A stretch of DNA of 64,000 bases from CAWCQC01 sp963819905 (GCA_963819905.1 CAWFXP010000009.1:248001-312000), one strand, 5' to 3'. Positions 55,454 to 63,327 are shown, numbered from the stretch's first letter. Numbers and translations: made by a program. Notes: generated from the letters alone by a model not told the origin.

Positions 55454-56208
55454 CGCCGGTCGATCAACTCCGTTGCCGCGCGGTAGTACGCGTCCGCGCC
55501 GGGAGACGACGGGTCGTAGGCGGTGATCGGCAGGCCGTGGCTGGGAGCTTCGGCAAGCCGTACGCTCCGGGGGACCACCGCGTCGAAGACGAGGTCGCCG
55601 AACGCCCGTCTGACCTCGTCCGCGACCTGCGCCGCGAGCCGGGTGCGGCCGTCCGACATCGTCAGGAGCATGCCGGCGACCGTCAAGCGAGGGTTCAGCC
55701 GAGCTCGGACGAGGTCGATCGAGTCGAGGAGCTGGGCGAGCCCCTCGAGCGCGTAGTACTCGCACTGCACCGGGACGATGACGCGGTCTGCGGCCGCGAG
55801 CGCATTGACCGTCAGCGGGCCCAGCGACGGCGGGCAGTCGACGAACACGAACGAGAATCGGCCGTTCGCCGCGGACAACGCGCTCGCCAGGTAGGTCTCG
55901 CCGTCGGCGCTTCTCGAGAGCTCGACGACGGCGCCGGCGAGGTCGGGGCGCGCAGGCACGAGGTACAGGTTGCGAAACCGGGTCTCGTGGACGACCTCCG
56001 CGAGCGCGGCCCCGTCGAGGAGGTCGTACGACGACGTCCCGTTCGCCCGCTCGCCGAGCCCGGAGGTGGCGTTCGCCTGCGGATCGAGGTCGACGACGAG
56101 GATCTGCTCGCCCGCCTCCGCGAGGCAGGCAGCGAGGTTCAACGCCGTCGTCGTCTTGCCAACGCCGCCCTTCTGGTTCGCAACCGCGTAGATACCGCCG
56201 GTCATCAC
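55450..56208 (-). CDS. parA: chromosome partitioning ATPase ParA/Soj
   Basis: MinD/ParA-type ATPase that moves ParB-parS complexes. 252 residues: deviant Walker A NQKGGVGKTTTALNLAACLA at residue 11 on, A' VVDLDPQANATSGLG, and Walker B FVFVDCPPSLGPLTVNALA. GTG 56208 or ATG 56205 can be the start; a TAGACT -10 lies 9 nt before the GTG. Together with parB it forms an operon in the usual origin-proximal place. Confidence 0.95.
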   Translation of the reverse strand: MMTGGIYAVANQKGGVGKTTTALNLAACLAEAGEQILVVDLDPQANATSGLGERANGTSSYDLLDGAALAEVVHETRFRNLYLVPARPDLAGAVVELSRSADGETYLASALSAANGRFSFVFVDCPPSLGPLTVNALAAADRVIVPVQCEYYALEGLAQLLDSIDLVRARLNPRLTVAGMLLTMSDGRTRLAAQVADEVRRAFGDLVFDAVVPRSVRLAEAPSHGLPITAYDPSSPGADAYYRAATELIDRR

Positions 56209-56217
56209 CCGGATCCG

Positions 56218-56223
56218 AGTCTA
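56218..56223 (-). promoter_or_regulatory. promoter -10 of parAB-tRNA-Ile
   Basis: TAGACT on the minus strand, 9 nt before GTG 56208, in the 72-bp gap after rsmG. The same hexamer precedes tRNA-Phe. Confidence 0.45.
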
Positions 56224-56280
56224 TTGACGAAGGTGGACGTGCCTTTCCGTTCGCCGCCCGGGTGGGGGCCCCTGCGTCGC

Positions 56281-56934
56281 TCAGCCGAGAGGACGCTTGC
56301 GGGCCAGCCCGGCACGGCGAGGAAAGCGGGCTGGGGTGGGGCCGAGCTTGCGAAAGACGAGCAGGCGCCGGTCGGCAGCGCCACGCTCGCACACCACCTC
56401 GGGCGGAGCGGTCGCGAGCGCGTCGGCAACCACGGCGAGGTCGCCCTCGTCGGCGGCGCCGGCGAGGAGCACGAGCCGCCCACCCGGCCGGACGAGCGGA
56501 AGGCACCATTCGGCCGCGACGGGCGGTGGGGCGAGGGCGCGCGCGACCGCCACCGCGTACGCGTCGCGCCCCTCGCCGCGGCCGTGCTCCTCCGCCCGCC
56601 TGCAGACGACGCCGACGTTCGAGAAGTCGCGCGAGACCGCGCGCAGGAAGTCGCACCTCCGCTGCTTCGCATCGAGCAGCTCGACGCGAAGATCCGGGCG
56701 GGCGGCCGCGATCGGGAGGCCCGGCGATCCACCGCCCGAGCCCACGTCCACGACAGGGCCTTCCTCGACGAGCGGAATCGCGGCAAGCGCGCCGTCGAGG
56801 TGAACGCGCCAGGCGTCGTCCGACTGCGTCACGCCGGTCGTTCCCGGCGTCTCGAGCAGCGCCTCGATCCACGCCCGCAGGCGAGGGTCTCGCCGGAGCG
56901 CGGCGCCGAGCCCCTCAGGCGGGGGCGACGACAA
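56281..56934 (-). CDS. rsmG: 16S rRNA (guanine-N7) methyltransferase RsmG
   Basis: Methylates G527 of 16S rRNA. 217 residues with VVDVGSGGGSPGLPIAAARP (SAM motif I), VELLDAKQRRCDFLRAVSRD, and DAYAVAVARALAPPPVAAEW with the conserved Arg-Ala. Position between jag and parA is the classic one. Overlaps the jag 3' end by 20 nt. Confidence 0.93.
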   Translation of the reverse strand: MSSPPPEGLGAALRRDPRLRAWIEALLETPGTTGVTQSDDAWRVHLDGALAAIPLVEEGPVVDVGSGGGSPGLPIAAARPDLRVELLDAKQRRCDFLRAVSRDFSNVGVVCRRAEEHGRGEGRDAYAVAVARALAPPPVAAEWCLPLVRPGGRLVLLAGAADEGDLAVVADALATAPPEVVCERGAADRRLLVFRKLGPTPARFPRRAGLARKRPLG

Positions 56935-57631
56935 CGTGGCGGTTCGGCTCGGTGCCCTCGCTCGTCGTCACGACGTCCGCGCGCTCCTTCAGCCGTACGT
57001 GGACGATCTTCCGCTCGGACGCGGACATCGGGTCGAGCGGTACCGGCTCGCCCGCCGCGACCGCCTGCGCGGCGGCGCGGTCCGCGACCGACTCGACGGT
57101 GGAGCGCCGCCGCTCCCGGTACCCGGCCGCGTCGATCACGACCTCGGTTCGGCTCTCGCTGACGCGGGCGGCGGCGGCCGCCGCGAGATACTGGAGGGCG
57201 TCGATCGTCTGGCCGTGCTTGCCGATGACGAGCCCGAGATCCCTGCCCTGAAAGGTCGCCGTCAACCCGTCCGGCGACTCGCGCACGTCGACCGTCGCCT
57301 CGAGGGCGAGGGCATGGCGCACGTGCTCCAGCAGCTCCCGCAGGCGCTCTGCCGGCTCGGCCGACGGCACCTCCGTCAGCGGCACCGCCGGTCGCCTCGG
57401 CTCCGTCGCCGTCTGCGCCCGGGCGATCACACGGGCCGGGACGTAGCCGACCCCGAGCAGCCCTCGCTCGCCCTCGGACAGGACGACGAACTCGACCGCC
57501 GACTTGTCGAGGCCGGGGAAGCGCCGCTCGAGCTCGCGAAGGGCCGCCCACTTCGCCTCGCCGACCGTTTCCCCGGTCGCCTCGGTCTCGGTCGACGTCT
57601 CCGCGCCGTCCGGTTCCGACGGGACGCTCAC
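56915..57631 (-). CDS. jag: Jag/KhpB-like RNA-binding protein (Jag_N-KH-R3H)
   Basis: 238 residues: an N-terminal Jag_N-like domain containing the KSAVEFVVLSEGERGLLGVG segment (about 40-62), a Pro/Ala linker, a KH domain with GLVIGKHGQTIDALQYL, and an R3H domain with PLDPMSASERKIVHVRLKER. KhpB proteins bind RNA and affect cell elongation and septation. GTG 57631 overlaps the yidC stop (GTGA). Confidence 0.92.
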   Translation of the reverse strand: MSVPSEPDGAETSTETEATGETVGEAKWAALRELERRFPGLDKSAVEFVVLSEGERGLLGVGYVPARVIARAQTATEPRRPAVPLTEVPSAEPAERLRELLEHVRHALALEATVDVRESPDGLTATFQGRDLGLVIGKHGQTIDALQYLAAAAAARVSESRTEVVIDAAGYRERRRSTVESVADRAAAQAVAAGEPVPLDPMSASERKIVHVRLKERADVVTTSEGTEPNRHVVVAPA

Positions 57632-58536
57632 CGGCGTGCCCGCGGGCCCTTCTTCTTGCGACGGCGCACGGGTCGCGGCTGCTGGCCCGTCTTCTGGGCC
57701 GGCGCGCCGTCGCCCTCGGTCGCCTGAACCGCAGGCGCGGGCGAGGGGCGCGGCTTGGCCGGCCGCCGCTGCTTCCCGGCGGCCTTCGCCGGCTCCTCGG
57801 GCGGCTTCGTCTTCGACTCGGTGCGGCTCGAGCGCTTCGGCAGCTCGGGAGTCGTTTTCGGGAACATGCGCCGGGTAACGAGCCCCTGACCGGTCGTCCA
57901 GAGGTTCGTCGTCACCCAGTAGATCATCAGGCCGACCGGGAAGTTGATGATGAAGAAGACGAACGCGAACGGCATGATCAGGAACAGGATCCGCTGCGTC
58001 CTGTCCATTGTGGTCGACATGAGGAAGGTCGAGAGCAGCTGGCTGCCGACGTAGATGACGAGCAGCAGCCATCCCGACCAGTGCTCGTTCACGTTGTCGG
58101 TGATGTTGGGGACGATCCCGTTCAGGAAATCGAGACTCGAGTTCGGGTAGCTCGGGAGCACCTCCGTGTCGAAGTCCCTGAGGACGTAGAAGAGGGCGAT
58201 GAAGATCGGGATCTGGAAGAGGACGGGCAGGCAGGACGCGGCCGGGTTGACCTTGTTCTCCCGGTAGAACTTCATCACCTCTTCGTTGAGCCGCTGCTTG
58301 TCGCCCTTGTACTTCTGCTGGATGGCCTTCAGCTGCGGCGCGTACTGCTGCAGGCGCTGCATCGACTTGACCTGCTTGACGGTCAGCGGCACGAGCAGGA
58401 TCCGAACCATCACCGTCAGCACGACGATCGCCCAGGCCCACGAGATCCCGATCGAGCCGTGCAGCCACTCGAGGATCGCCGTCAGCGGCTCCTCGATCGG
58501 GCTGAGGAGGCCGGCGAGGACGACGAGCTCGCTCAT
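57628..58536 (-). CDS. yidC: membrane protein insertase YidC/Oxa1
   Basis: Inserts proteins into the cytoplasmic membrane. 302 residues, short Gram-positive type with five helices and no large periplasmic domain. The hydrophilic-groove arginine is in LTVMVRILLVPLTVKQVKSM, followed by the coiled C1 loop (LKAIQQKYKGDKQRLNEEVM) and ASCLPVLFQIPIFIALFYVL. The C-terminus is a Lys/Arg/Pro-rich tail of about 70 residues suited to ribosome contact. No lipobox. ATG 58536 overlaps the yidD stop. Confidence 0.95.
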   Translation of the reverse strand: MSELVVLAGLLSPIEEPLTAILEWLHGSIGISWAWAIVVLTVMVRILLVPLTVKQVKSMQRLQQYAPQLKAIQQKYKGDKQRLNEEVMKFYRENKVNPAASCLPVLFQIPIFIALFYVLRDFDTEVLPSYPNSSLDFLNGIVPNITDNVNEHWSGWLLLVIYVGSQLLSTFLMSTTMDRTQRILFLIMPFAFVFFIINFPVGLMIYWVTTNLWTTGQGLVTRRMFPKTTPELPKRSSRTESKTKPPEEPAKAAGKQRRPAKPRPSPAPAVQATEGDGAPAQKTGQQPRPVRRRKKKGPRARR

Positions 58537-58775
58537 GCGGGCCGCCGTCTGACGAAGATCGTCTGGCTCGACGGATAGTCGACGCCGCCGTGGCTCCACG
58601 GGTTGCAGCGGAGCAGGCGCCAGCCGGCCAGAACCGAGCCGCGAACGAGACCGAACTGGTCGATGGCGTCGATGGCGTACTGCGAGCAGCTCGGGTGGTA
58701 CTTGCAGCGCCCGCCGAGGAACGGCCCGAGCGTGTAGCGGTACGCGTGGACGGCGAGGATCCCGAGGCGCTTCAC
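58533..58775 (-). CDS. yidD: membrane protein insertion efficiency factor YidD
   Basis: An 80-residue YidD protein: YRYTLGPFLGGRCKYHPSCS with its conserved cysteines, YAIDAIDQFGLVRGS and GWRLLRCNPWSHGGVDYP. It is thought to help YidC-dependent insertion. ATG overlaps the rnpA stop (ATGA). Confidence 0.95.
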   Translation of the reverse strand: MKRLGILAVHAYRYTLGPFLGGRCKYHPSCSQYAIDAIDQFGLVRGSVLAGWRLLRCNPWSHGGVDYPSSQTIFVRRRPA

Positions 58776-59143
58776 GCGGCCGCGCCCTCCGCGGCGCCTG
58801 CCTGGACGAAGACGTCGCGAACCTGCTCGACCAGCCAGGCCTGGCCGCGGGCCGCCGCCGCCTCGACGAGCCCCGGTCGCGCGATCAGGACGTAGTCGCG
58901 GTTCGCCTGGACGACCTCGCTGAGCTCGCCGAAAGCCTCCCGCAGGCAGCGCTTGATGCGGTTTCGCTCCACGGCCGAGCCGGCCTGGCGCGGAACCGCG
59001 AGGCCGAGCCGCGGAACGACGTCCCCGCCGTCGTCCTCGCGCGCGAACGCGTAGAGAACGAGGTAGCGGCTCGCCACCGAACGGCCCCGCCGATAGACGG
59101 CGTCGAAGTCTCGCGAGCGCGAGAGGCGATGGTGGCGTTTCAT
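58772..59143 (-). CDS. rnpA: ribonuclease P protein component
   Basis: Protein subunit of RNase P, 123 residues. N-terminal HRLSRSRDFDAVYRRGRSVA and the hallmark RNRIKRCLREAF helix. Highly basic. 28 nt after rpmH, in the invariant rpmH-rnpA-yidD-yidC order. It would process the two tRNAs here, including the one overlapping parB. Confidence 0.96.
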   Translation of the reverse strand: MKRHHRLSRSRDFDAVYRRGRSVASRYLVLYAFAREDDGGDVVPRLGLAVPRQAGSAVERNRIKRCLREAFGELSEVVQANRDYVLIARPGLVEAAAARGQAWLVEQVRDVFVQAGAAEGAAA

Positions 59144-59171
59144 CGAGGCGAGCCGGCCCGAGCTCGCGCCG

Positions 59172-59306
59172 TCAGGCGGACAGCCGCTTCCTGCCCTTGG
59201 CTCGGCGACGCTTCAGGACGGCGCGGCCGGCCCGGGTCGACATGCGGGCTCGGAATCCGTGCCGCCGTTTCCGGCGCCGGACGTTCGGCTGATACGTGCG
59301 CTTCAT
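59172..59306 (-). CDS. rpmH: 50S ribosomal protein L34
   Basis: A 44-residue basic protein: MKRTYQPNVRRRKRRHGFRA, RMSTRAGRAVLKRRRAKGRK, RLSA. This is a standard L34. ATG 59306, stop 59172-59174. A TATACT -10 lies at 59352-59347, giving a leader of about 34 nt that starts with a hairpin. Confidence 0.98.
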   Translation of the reverse strand: MKRTYQPNVRRRKRRHGFRARMSTRAGRAVLKRRRAKGRKRLSA

Positions 59307-59324
59307 CTGGGGCGGTCAACGTAA

Positions 59325-59352
59325 GGTCGCGAGGGCGACCGGGGCCAGTATA
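59325..59352 (-). promoter_or_regulatory. rpmH promoter -10 and leader hairpin
   Basis: On the minus strand TATACT (59352-59347) is a strong -10; the predicted start lies at about 59340, directly at a 6-bp hairpin GGTCGC-CCTC-GCGACC (59340-59325). About 18 nt remain to the ATG, with no clear Shine-Dalgarno. A 5'-terminal hairpin could protect the mRNA or bind a regulator. Confidence 0.5.
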
Positions 59353-59394
59353 GAGGAGCCCCGTCCGGTGACCGCGCAGGAGAAGTTGGGGGCG

Positions 59395-59480
59395 CTCTGA
59401 ATCCACAGCCACGAAGCCGCATGACAGCGCGGATCGCGTACGCTGTCCACAGCTGTGGAGAGGTTTGTGGATAATGCGAT
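59395..59480. other. DnaA-box cluster upstream of dnaA (candidate oriC part)
   Basis: One perfect DnaA box on the minus strand (TGTGGATAA, 59466-59474, i.e. TTATCCACA) plus degenerate boxes CTGTCCACA (59443-59451), CTGTGGAGA (59453-59461, reverse) and GAATCCACA (59399-59407). The two middle boxes form a 14-bp palindrome TCCACAGCTGTGGA (59446-59459). It lies in the approximately 290-bp rpmH-dnaA spacer, the usual place of oriC or of dnaA autoregulation. Apart from these sites and the two promoters, nothing else is seen there. Confidence 0.7.
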
Positions 59481-59531
59481 ATCCCTGCACAGGCGCTGCT
59501 TTTGCCCGGTTCGTCGCGGTCGCCCTGGACG

Positions 59532-59560
59532 TTGTGAGAGCAAGAGGCCGTTGTTATGAT
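59532..59560 (+). promoter_or_regulatory. dnaA promoter
   Basis: TTGTGA (59532-59537), 17-nt spacer, TATGAT (59555-59560): a near-consensus sigma70-type promoter. The -10 covers the ATG at 59556, so that ATG is upstream of the transcript and the GTG at 59601 (leader about 34 nt, GAGG at 59590) is the likely start. Confidence 0.65.
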
Positions 59561-59600
59561 CGCCGCTTCCCGACCCCGGCGGAGAAGGCGAGGCACGGCA

Positions 59601-60938
59601 GTGGCGCAGCAAGTCGAGCTGACGAGTGAGCAGGTGTGGTCCGACATCTCGACGGGCCTCAGAGACGCCCTGAGCGAGCAGACGTTCCAGAGCTGGTTCG
59701 GCGAGGTACGCGCGACCGAAGTCAGTGACCTCGGGGTCGTGATCTCCGTCCCGAACGACTTCACGCGAGAATGGATCGAGGAGCACTTTCGCGGGCTTCT
59801 GCGCGCCGTCGTGCGAGACGCCGTCGGGGATGACCGGCCCGTCAGGCTCGTCGTCCGCGAGGAGACCGCCGGCGACCCGGCGAACGCCCAACCGCCGGCC
59901 CAGGCCGTGGAGGGGCTGAACCTCAAGTACTCGTTCGACACGTTCGTGATCGGATCGTCGAACCGCTTCGCGCACGCGGCCGCTCTGGCGGTCGCCGAGG
60001 CGCCCGCGAAGGCCTACAACCCCCTGTTCATCTACGGCGGGACCGGCCTCGGGAAGACACACCTCCTCCAGGCGGTGGCGCTCTACATCAGCCAGCACTC
60101 GCCGCGGCTCTCGGCCCGGTACGTGACGAGCGAGACCCTGACCAACGACTTCATCAACTCGATCCGCGAGAAGCGCGTCGAGGCCTTCAAGCAGCGGTAC
60201 CGCCACTACGGGGTCCTGCTGGTGGACGACATCCAGTTCCTCGAGCACAAGGAGCGGATCCAGGAGGAGTTCTTCCACACCTTCAATACGCTCTACGAGG
60301 CGGGCCGGCAGATCATCCTGTCCTCGGACCGGCCGCCGCGGGACATCGCGACGCTCGAGGAGCGACTTCGGTCTCGGTTCGAGTGGGGTCTGATCGTCGA
60401 CATCCAGCCGCCCGACCTCGAGACGCGGATCGCGATCCTGCGCAAGAAGGTGGCGCTCGACGGGATCCACGTTCCGGACGCGCAGGTGCTCACGTTCATC
60501 GCCGGGCGCGTGTCGACCAACATCCGCGAGCTCGAAGGAGCGCTCACCCGTGTCGTCGCGTTCTCGTCGCTGACCGGGCGTCCGATGACCGTCGAGCTCG
60601 CGCAGGAGGTCCTCGAGGACGTCTTTCCCCAGGGGGAACCGCCCGAGATCTCGATCGAGCGCATTCAGGAGGTCGTCTCGCAGCGGTTCGGCATCTCGAT
60701 GCAGGAGCTCCTCGGACAGCGGCGGTCGCGAGCGGTCGTCTACCCGCGCCACGTCGCCATGTACCTCTGCCGGGAGCTCACCGACAGCTCGCTGCCGAAG
60801 ATCGGAAACCGCTTCGGGGGCCGTGACCATACGACGGTCATCAACGCGACATCGAACATTACGAAGCTGATCCGCGAGGACCGCGGCGTCTACAACCTCG
60901 TCCAGGAACTCACAGCCCGCATCAAGCAGATGCACTGA
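59601..60938 (+). CDS. dnaA: chromosomal replication initiator protein DnaA
   Basis: 445 residues from GTG 59601. Domain I starts ELTSEQVWSDISTGLRDALS; short linker; AAA+ domain with Walker A YGGTGLGKTHLLQAV and Walker B VLLVDDIQFLEHKERIQEEF; domain IV with the DnaA signature GNRFGGRDHTTVINA. ATG 59556 would add a basic 15-residue extension, but it overlaps the promoter -10. Flanked on both sides by DnaA boxes. Confidence 0.97.
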   Translation: MAQQVELTSEQVWSDISTGLRDALSEQTFQSWFGEVRATEVSDLGVVISVPNDFTREWIEEHFRGLLRAVVRDAVGDDRPVRLVVREETAGDPANAQPPAQAVEGLNLKYSFDTFVIGSSNRFAHAAALAVAEAPAKAYNPLFIYGGTGLGKTHLLQAVALYISQHSPRLSARYVTSETLTNDFINSIREKRVEAFKQRYRHYGVLLVDDIQFLEHKERIQEEFFHTFNTLYEAGRQIILSSDRPPRDIATLEERLRSRFEWGLIVDIQPPDLETRIAILRKKVALDGIHVPDAQVLTFIAGRVSTNIRELEGALTRVVAFSSLTGRPMTVELAQEVLEDVFPQGEPPEISIERIQEVVSQRFGISMQELLGQRRSRAVVYPRHVAMYLCRELTDSSLPKIGNRFGGRDHTTVINATSNITKLIREDRGVYNLVQELTARIKQMH

Positions 60939-61123
60939 GGGCTGTGGATGACCCCGCCGGATCGTGGACAACGCCCTGCACCAAACCGTGCCCTGTTCGT
61001 AACCGGCGGCTGTCCACACGCGTCTCAACAGCACGCTTCCCTCTCAGAGAGCGGCCTGGGCGATGTCCTCCACCGAATGCACACTCCCTATGACTACGAC
61101 GATCTACTTCTCTTACCCTAGAC
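60939..61123. other. dnaA-dnaN spacer with DnaA boxes (candidate oriC part)
   Basis: A 185-bp non-coding spacer with DnaA-box-like sites TGTGGATG (60943-60950, reverse), CGTGGACAA (60963-60971, reverse of TTGTCCACG) and CTGTCCACA (61010-61018). In many actinobacteria oriC lies here. The stretch 61080-61120 is the least GC-rich part and could serve as unwinding region. The dnaN promoter is at its right end. Confidence 0.65.
61114..61119 (+). promoter_or_regulatory. promoter -10 of dnaN
   Basis: TACCCT, 4 nt before the ATG at 61124; with TGACTA at 61091-61096 and a 17-nt spacer it could be a complete promoter giving a leaderless or nearly leaderless mRNA. Confidence 0.4.
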
Positions 61124-62260
61124 ATGGCAGTTGACACCGTCTCTCTCACCCCAGTGAAGATCACCTGTTCCCGGGACGAGCTCTCCCAGGCGCTTCAGCT
61201 CGTCGGAAGAGCCGTCTCGACGAGATCCTCCGTTCAGATCCTCGCCGGCGTTCTCCTGACGGCGGAGGAGGACAGCTTGGGTCTGGCCGCGACGGACATG
61301 GAGATGTCGCTGCGGGCTTCGCTGCCGGCGACGATCGTCGAGAGCGGCTCGGTCGTCGTTCCCGGGAAGCTTCTGCTCGAGATCGTCCGGCTTCTCCCAC
61401 CTGGTGAGGTAACGCTCGAGCACGAGGCCGCAGACGGTGTCGTCCAGCTGCGATGCGGCTCGGCTGCGTACCGCCTCCACACGTACGACCCGAACGACTT
61501 CCCGCGACTTCCCGAGATCGACCCGGCCTCGACGATTGCGCTCGACCGACAGGCGTTCCTCGAGACCGTGACGAGAGTCAGCCGTGCGGCCTCGCGGGAC
61601 GAGTCCCGCCCGGTGCTGACGGGTATTCTCGTTCGCCTCGAAGGCAGCACGCTCGTCATGGCTGCCACGGACTCCTACCGACTCAGCGTCAAGGAGACGA
61701 CGCTCCCGTCCGACGTCGGGAGCGAACTCGAGGCAATCGTCCCAGCGCGCGCCCTCGGCGAGGTCGCCAGGGTCGCCCAGGGAAGTGAGAGCGAGCAGCT
61801 CGAGCTCAGTGTCCAGGAGAACCAGGTCGCCTTCTCGCTGGACGGAGTCGTGCTGACGGCGCGCCGGATCGACGGGCAGTTCCCGAACTACCGGCAGCTG
61901 CGGCCCGAGAGCTTCGAGGTCGAGATGACGCTCCCGAGAGAAGAGATGTTGGAGGCGGTCCGGCGCGTCGGCGTCATGGCGCAGCGGAACTCGCCGCTGC
62001 GGCTCCGGTTCGAGGAGGGCCAGCTCACCATCCAGGCGCAGACGCAGGATGTCGGCGAGGCCCACGAGACGCTCCCCATCGCCTACGCGGGCGACCTGCT
62101 CGAGATCGGCTTCAACCCCGACTTCCTCCGGGAGGGCATCGACTCGGTCGACGAGCCGGAGATCCAGCTGAAGCTGATCAGTCCGCTTCGCCCCGGCCTC
62201 GTAACCGGCGCGGGTGACGACTTCTGGTACCTGATCATGCCCATCAGGCTCGCCGGCTGA
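61124..62260 (+). CDS. dnaN: DNA polymerase III sliding clamp (beta subunit)
   Basis: 378 residues, three DnaN domains: N-terminal KITCSRDELSQALQLVGRAV, middle RQAFLETVTRVSRAASRDES, and C-terminal REEMLEAVRRVGVMAQRNSP ending DDFWYLIMPIRLAG. The C-terminal MPIRL pattern is the usual one. Standard neighbour of dnaA and recF. The stop overlaps a CTG that is the likely recF start. Confidence 0.97.
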   Translation: MAVDTVSLTPVKITCSRDELSQALQLVGRAVSTRSSVQILAGVLLTAEEDSLGLAATDMEMSLRASLPATIVESGSVVVPGKLLLEIVRLLPPGEVTLEHEAADGVVQLRCGSAAYRLHTYDPNDFPRLPEIDPASTIALDRQAFLETVTRVSRAASRDESRPVLTGILVRLEGSTLVMAATDSYRLSVKETTLPSDVGSELEAIVPARALGEVARVAQGSESEQLELSVQENQVAFSLDGVVLTARRIDGQFPNYRQLRPESFEVEMTLPREEMLEAVRRVGVMAQRNSPLRLRFEEGQLTIQAQTQDVGEAHETLPIAYAGDLLEIGFNPDFLREGIDSVDEPEIQLKLISPLRPGLVTGAGDDFWYLIMPIRLAG

Positions 62261-63327
62261 TCGTCACGAGCCTCGCCCTCGCAGACTTCCGCTCCTACCC
62301 GCGCGAGGAGGTAGAGCTCCCGCCGGGGCTCGTCATGGTCGTCGGCCCGAACGGAGCGGGGAAGACCAATCTCCTCGAGGCGGTGCACGTGGGTACGCAG
62401 GGGGCGTCGCTCCGGACGAGGCGCGACACGCGGACGGTGCGGCTCGGCGCGGATGCCGCCCGGGTGAAGGTCTCGGGCACCGGCGCGGGCGGCAGGGTGT
62501 TCGCGACCGAGGTGACGATCGGCGCGGCGGGCGGCAAGGCCGTACTCCTCGACGGCGCGCCGCTCGAGAGCGCCGAGCGGCTCCGCCGCCGCTTTCCGGT
62601 GCTCGCCTTCACGCCCGACCGCCTGGCGGTCGTGAAGGGTGGCCCGCTCGTGCGCCGCACCTATCTGGACAGGGCCCTCGCCCGGCTGTTGCCGGCGAGG
62701 GCCGATCTGCCGGCCGAGTACGCGCGGGCTCTCGCTCAGCGCAACGAAGGCCTCCGTCGAACACGTGCCGGCGCCTCCTCCGCCTCCGCTCTCGCGCCCT
62801 GGAACGAGACGTTGGCCCGCGTGGGAAGCTCCCTGGACGAGGCGAGACGAGAGACCGTGTCGAACCTGGCGCCGCGGTTCGCTCGCCGAGGCCGCGAGCT
62901 CGGGCTGGAGGACGCTTCGCTCGGCTACGACGGCGAAGGGCTGACCGTTGCGGAGCTCGAGTTCCGGCTCGAGCGCGACCTCGAGCGCGGGACGACCGGC
63001 GCCGGGCCCCATCTGCGCGACGTCTCGATCAGGGCGGGCGACCGCGATCTCCGCTCCTTCGGCTCGCAGGGAGAGCAACGAACAGCCGTCCTGGCCCTCC
63101 TGCTGGCCGAAGCCGAGAGCCTGGCGAGCTCGCGCGGCGAGCCGCCGCTTCTCCTCCTCGACGACGTCCTGAGCGAGCTCGACAAGAACCACAGGGCCGC
63201 GCTCGTCGAGGGGCTTCCCTCCGACGGGCAGGCCCTCGTCAGCGCGACCGCCCTTCGCGCGCTGCCGGGCTCCGCCTCGCCGGCGGCGGTCATCGAGGTG
63301 ACGTCCGGCCGTGCGCTGCGCCGATGA
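62257..63327 (+). CDS. recF: DNA replication and repair protein RecF
   Basis: SMC-like ATPase loading RecA at gaps. Conserved N-terminus VTSLALADFRSYPREEVELP, Walker A VGPNGAGKTNLLEAV, then FTPDRLAVVKGGPLVRRTYL, signature FGSQGEQRTAVLALLLAEAE and Walker B LLLLDDVLSELDKNHR. The first ATG (62335) would remove beta strand 1 and start at the P-loop, so it is not the start. No ATG/GTG/TTG is in frame between the upstream stop (62215) and it. CTG 62257, overlapping the dnaN stop as CTGA, gives 356 residues, the normal length. Confidence 0.93.
   Translation: MIVTSLALADFRSYPREEVELPPGLVMVVGPNGAGKTNLLEAVHVGTQGASLRTRRDTRTVRLGADAARVKVSGTGAGGRVFATEVTIGAAGGKAVLLDGAPLESAERLRRRFPVLAFTPDRLAVVKGGPLVRRTYLDRALARLLPARADLPAEYARALAQRNEGLRRTRAGASSASALAPWNETLARVGSSLDEARRETVSNLAPRFARRGRELGLEDASLGYDGEGLTVAELEFRLERDLERGTTGAGPHLRDVSIRAGDRDLRSFGSQGEQRTAVLALLLAEAESLASSRGEPPLLLLDDVLSELDKNHRAALVEGLPSDGQALVSATALRALPGSASPAAVIEVTSGRALRR

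Noticed and set aside
56224..56280. GGGGGCCCC-containing spacer between rsmG and parA as a terminator or parS site
   Set aside because: Only a short GC palindrome with no loop or U-tract, and no CACGTG core.
9340..62400. Other CACGTG hexamers (e.g. near 9346, 34112, 62387) as parS sites
   Set aside because: They lack the TTT...AAA arms; only 41364-41381 has the full core.
62335..63327. ATG 62335 as the recF start
   Set aside because: It would begin at the P-loop and delete the conserved first strand (LALADFRSY), which is encoded in frame just upstream.
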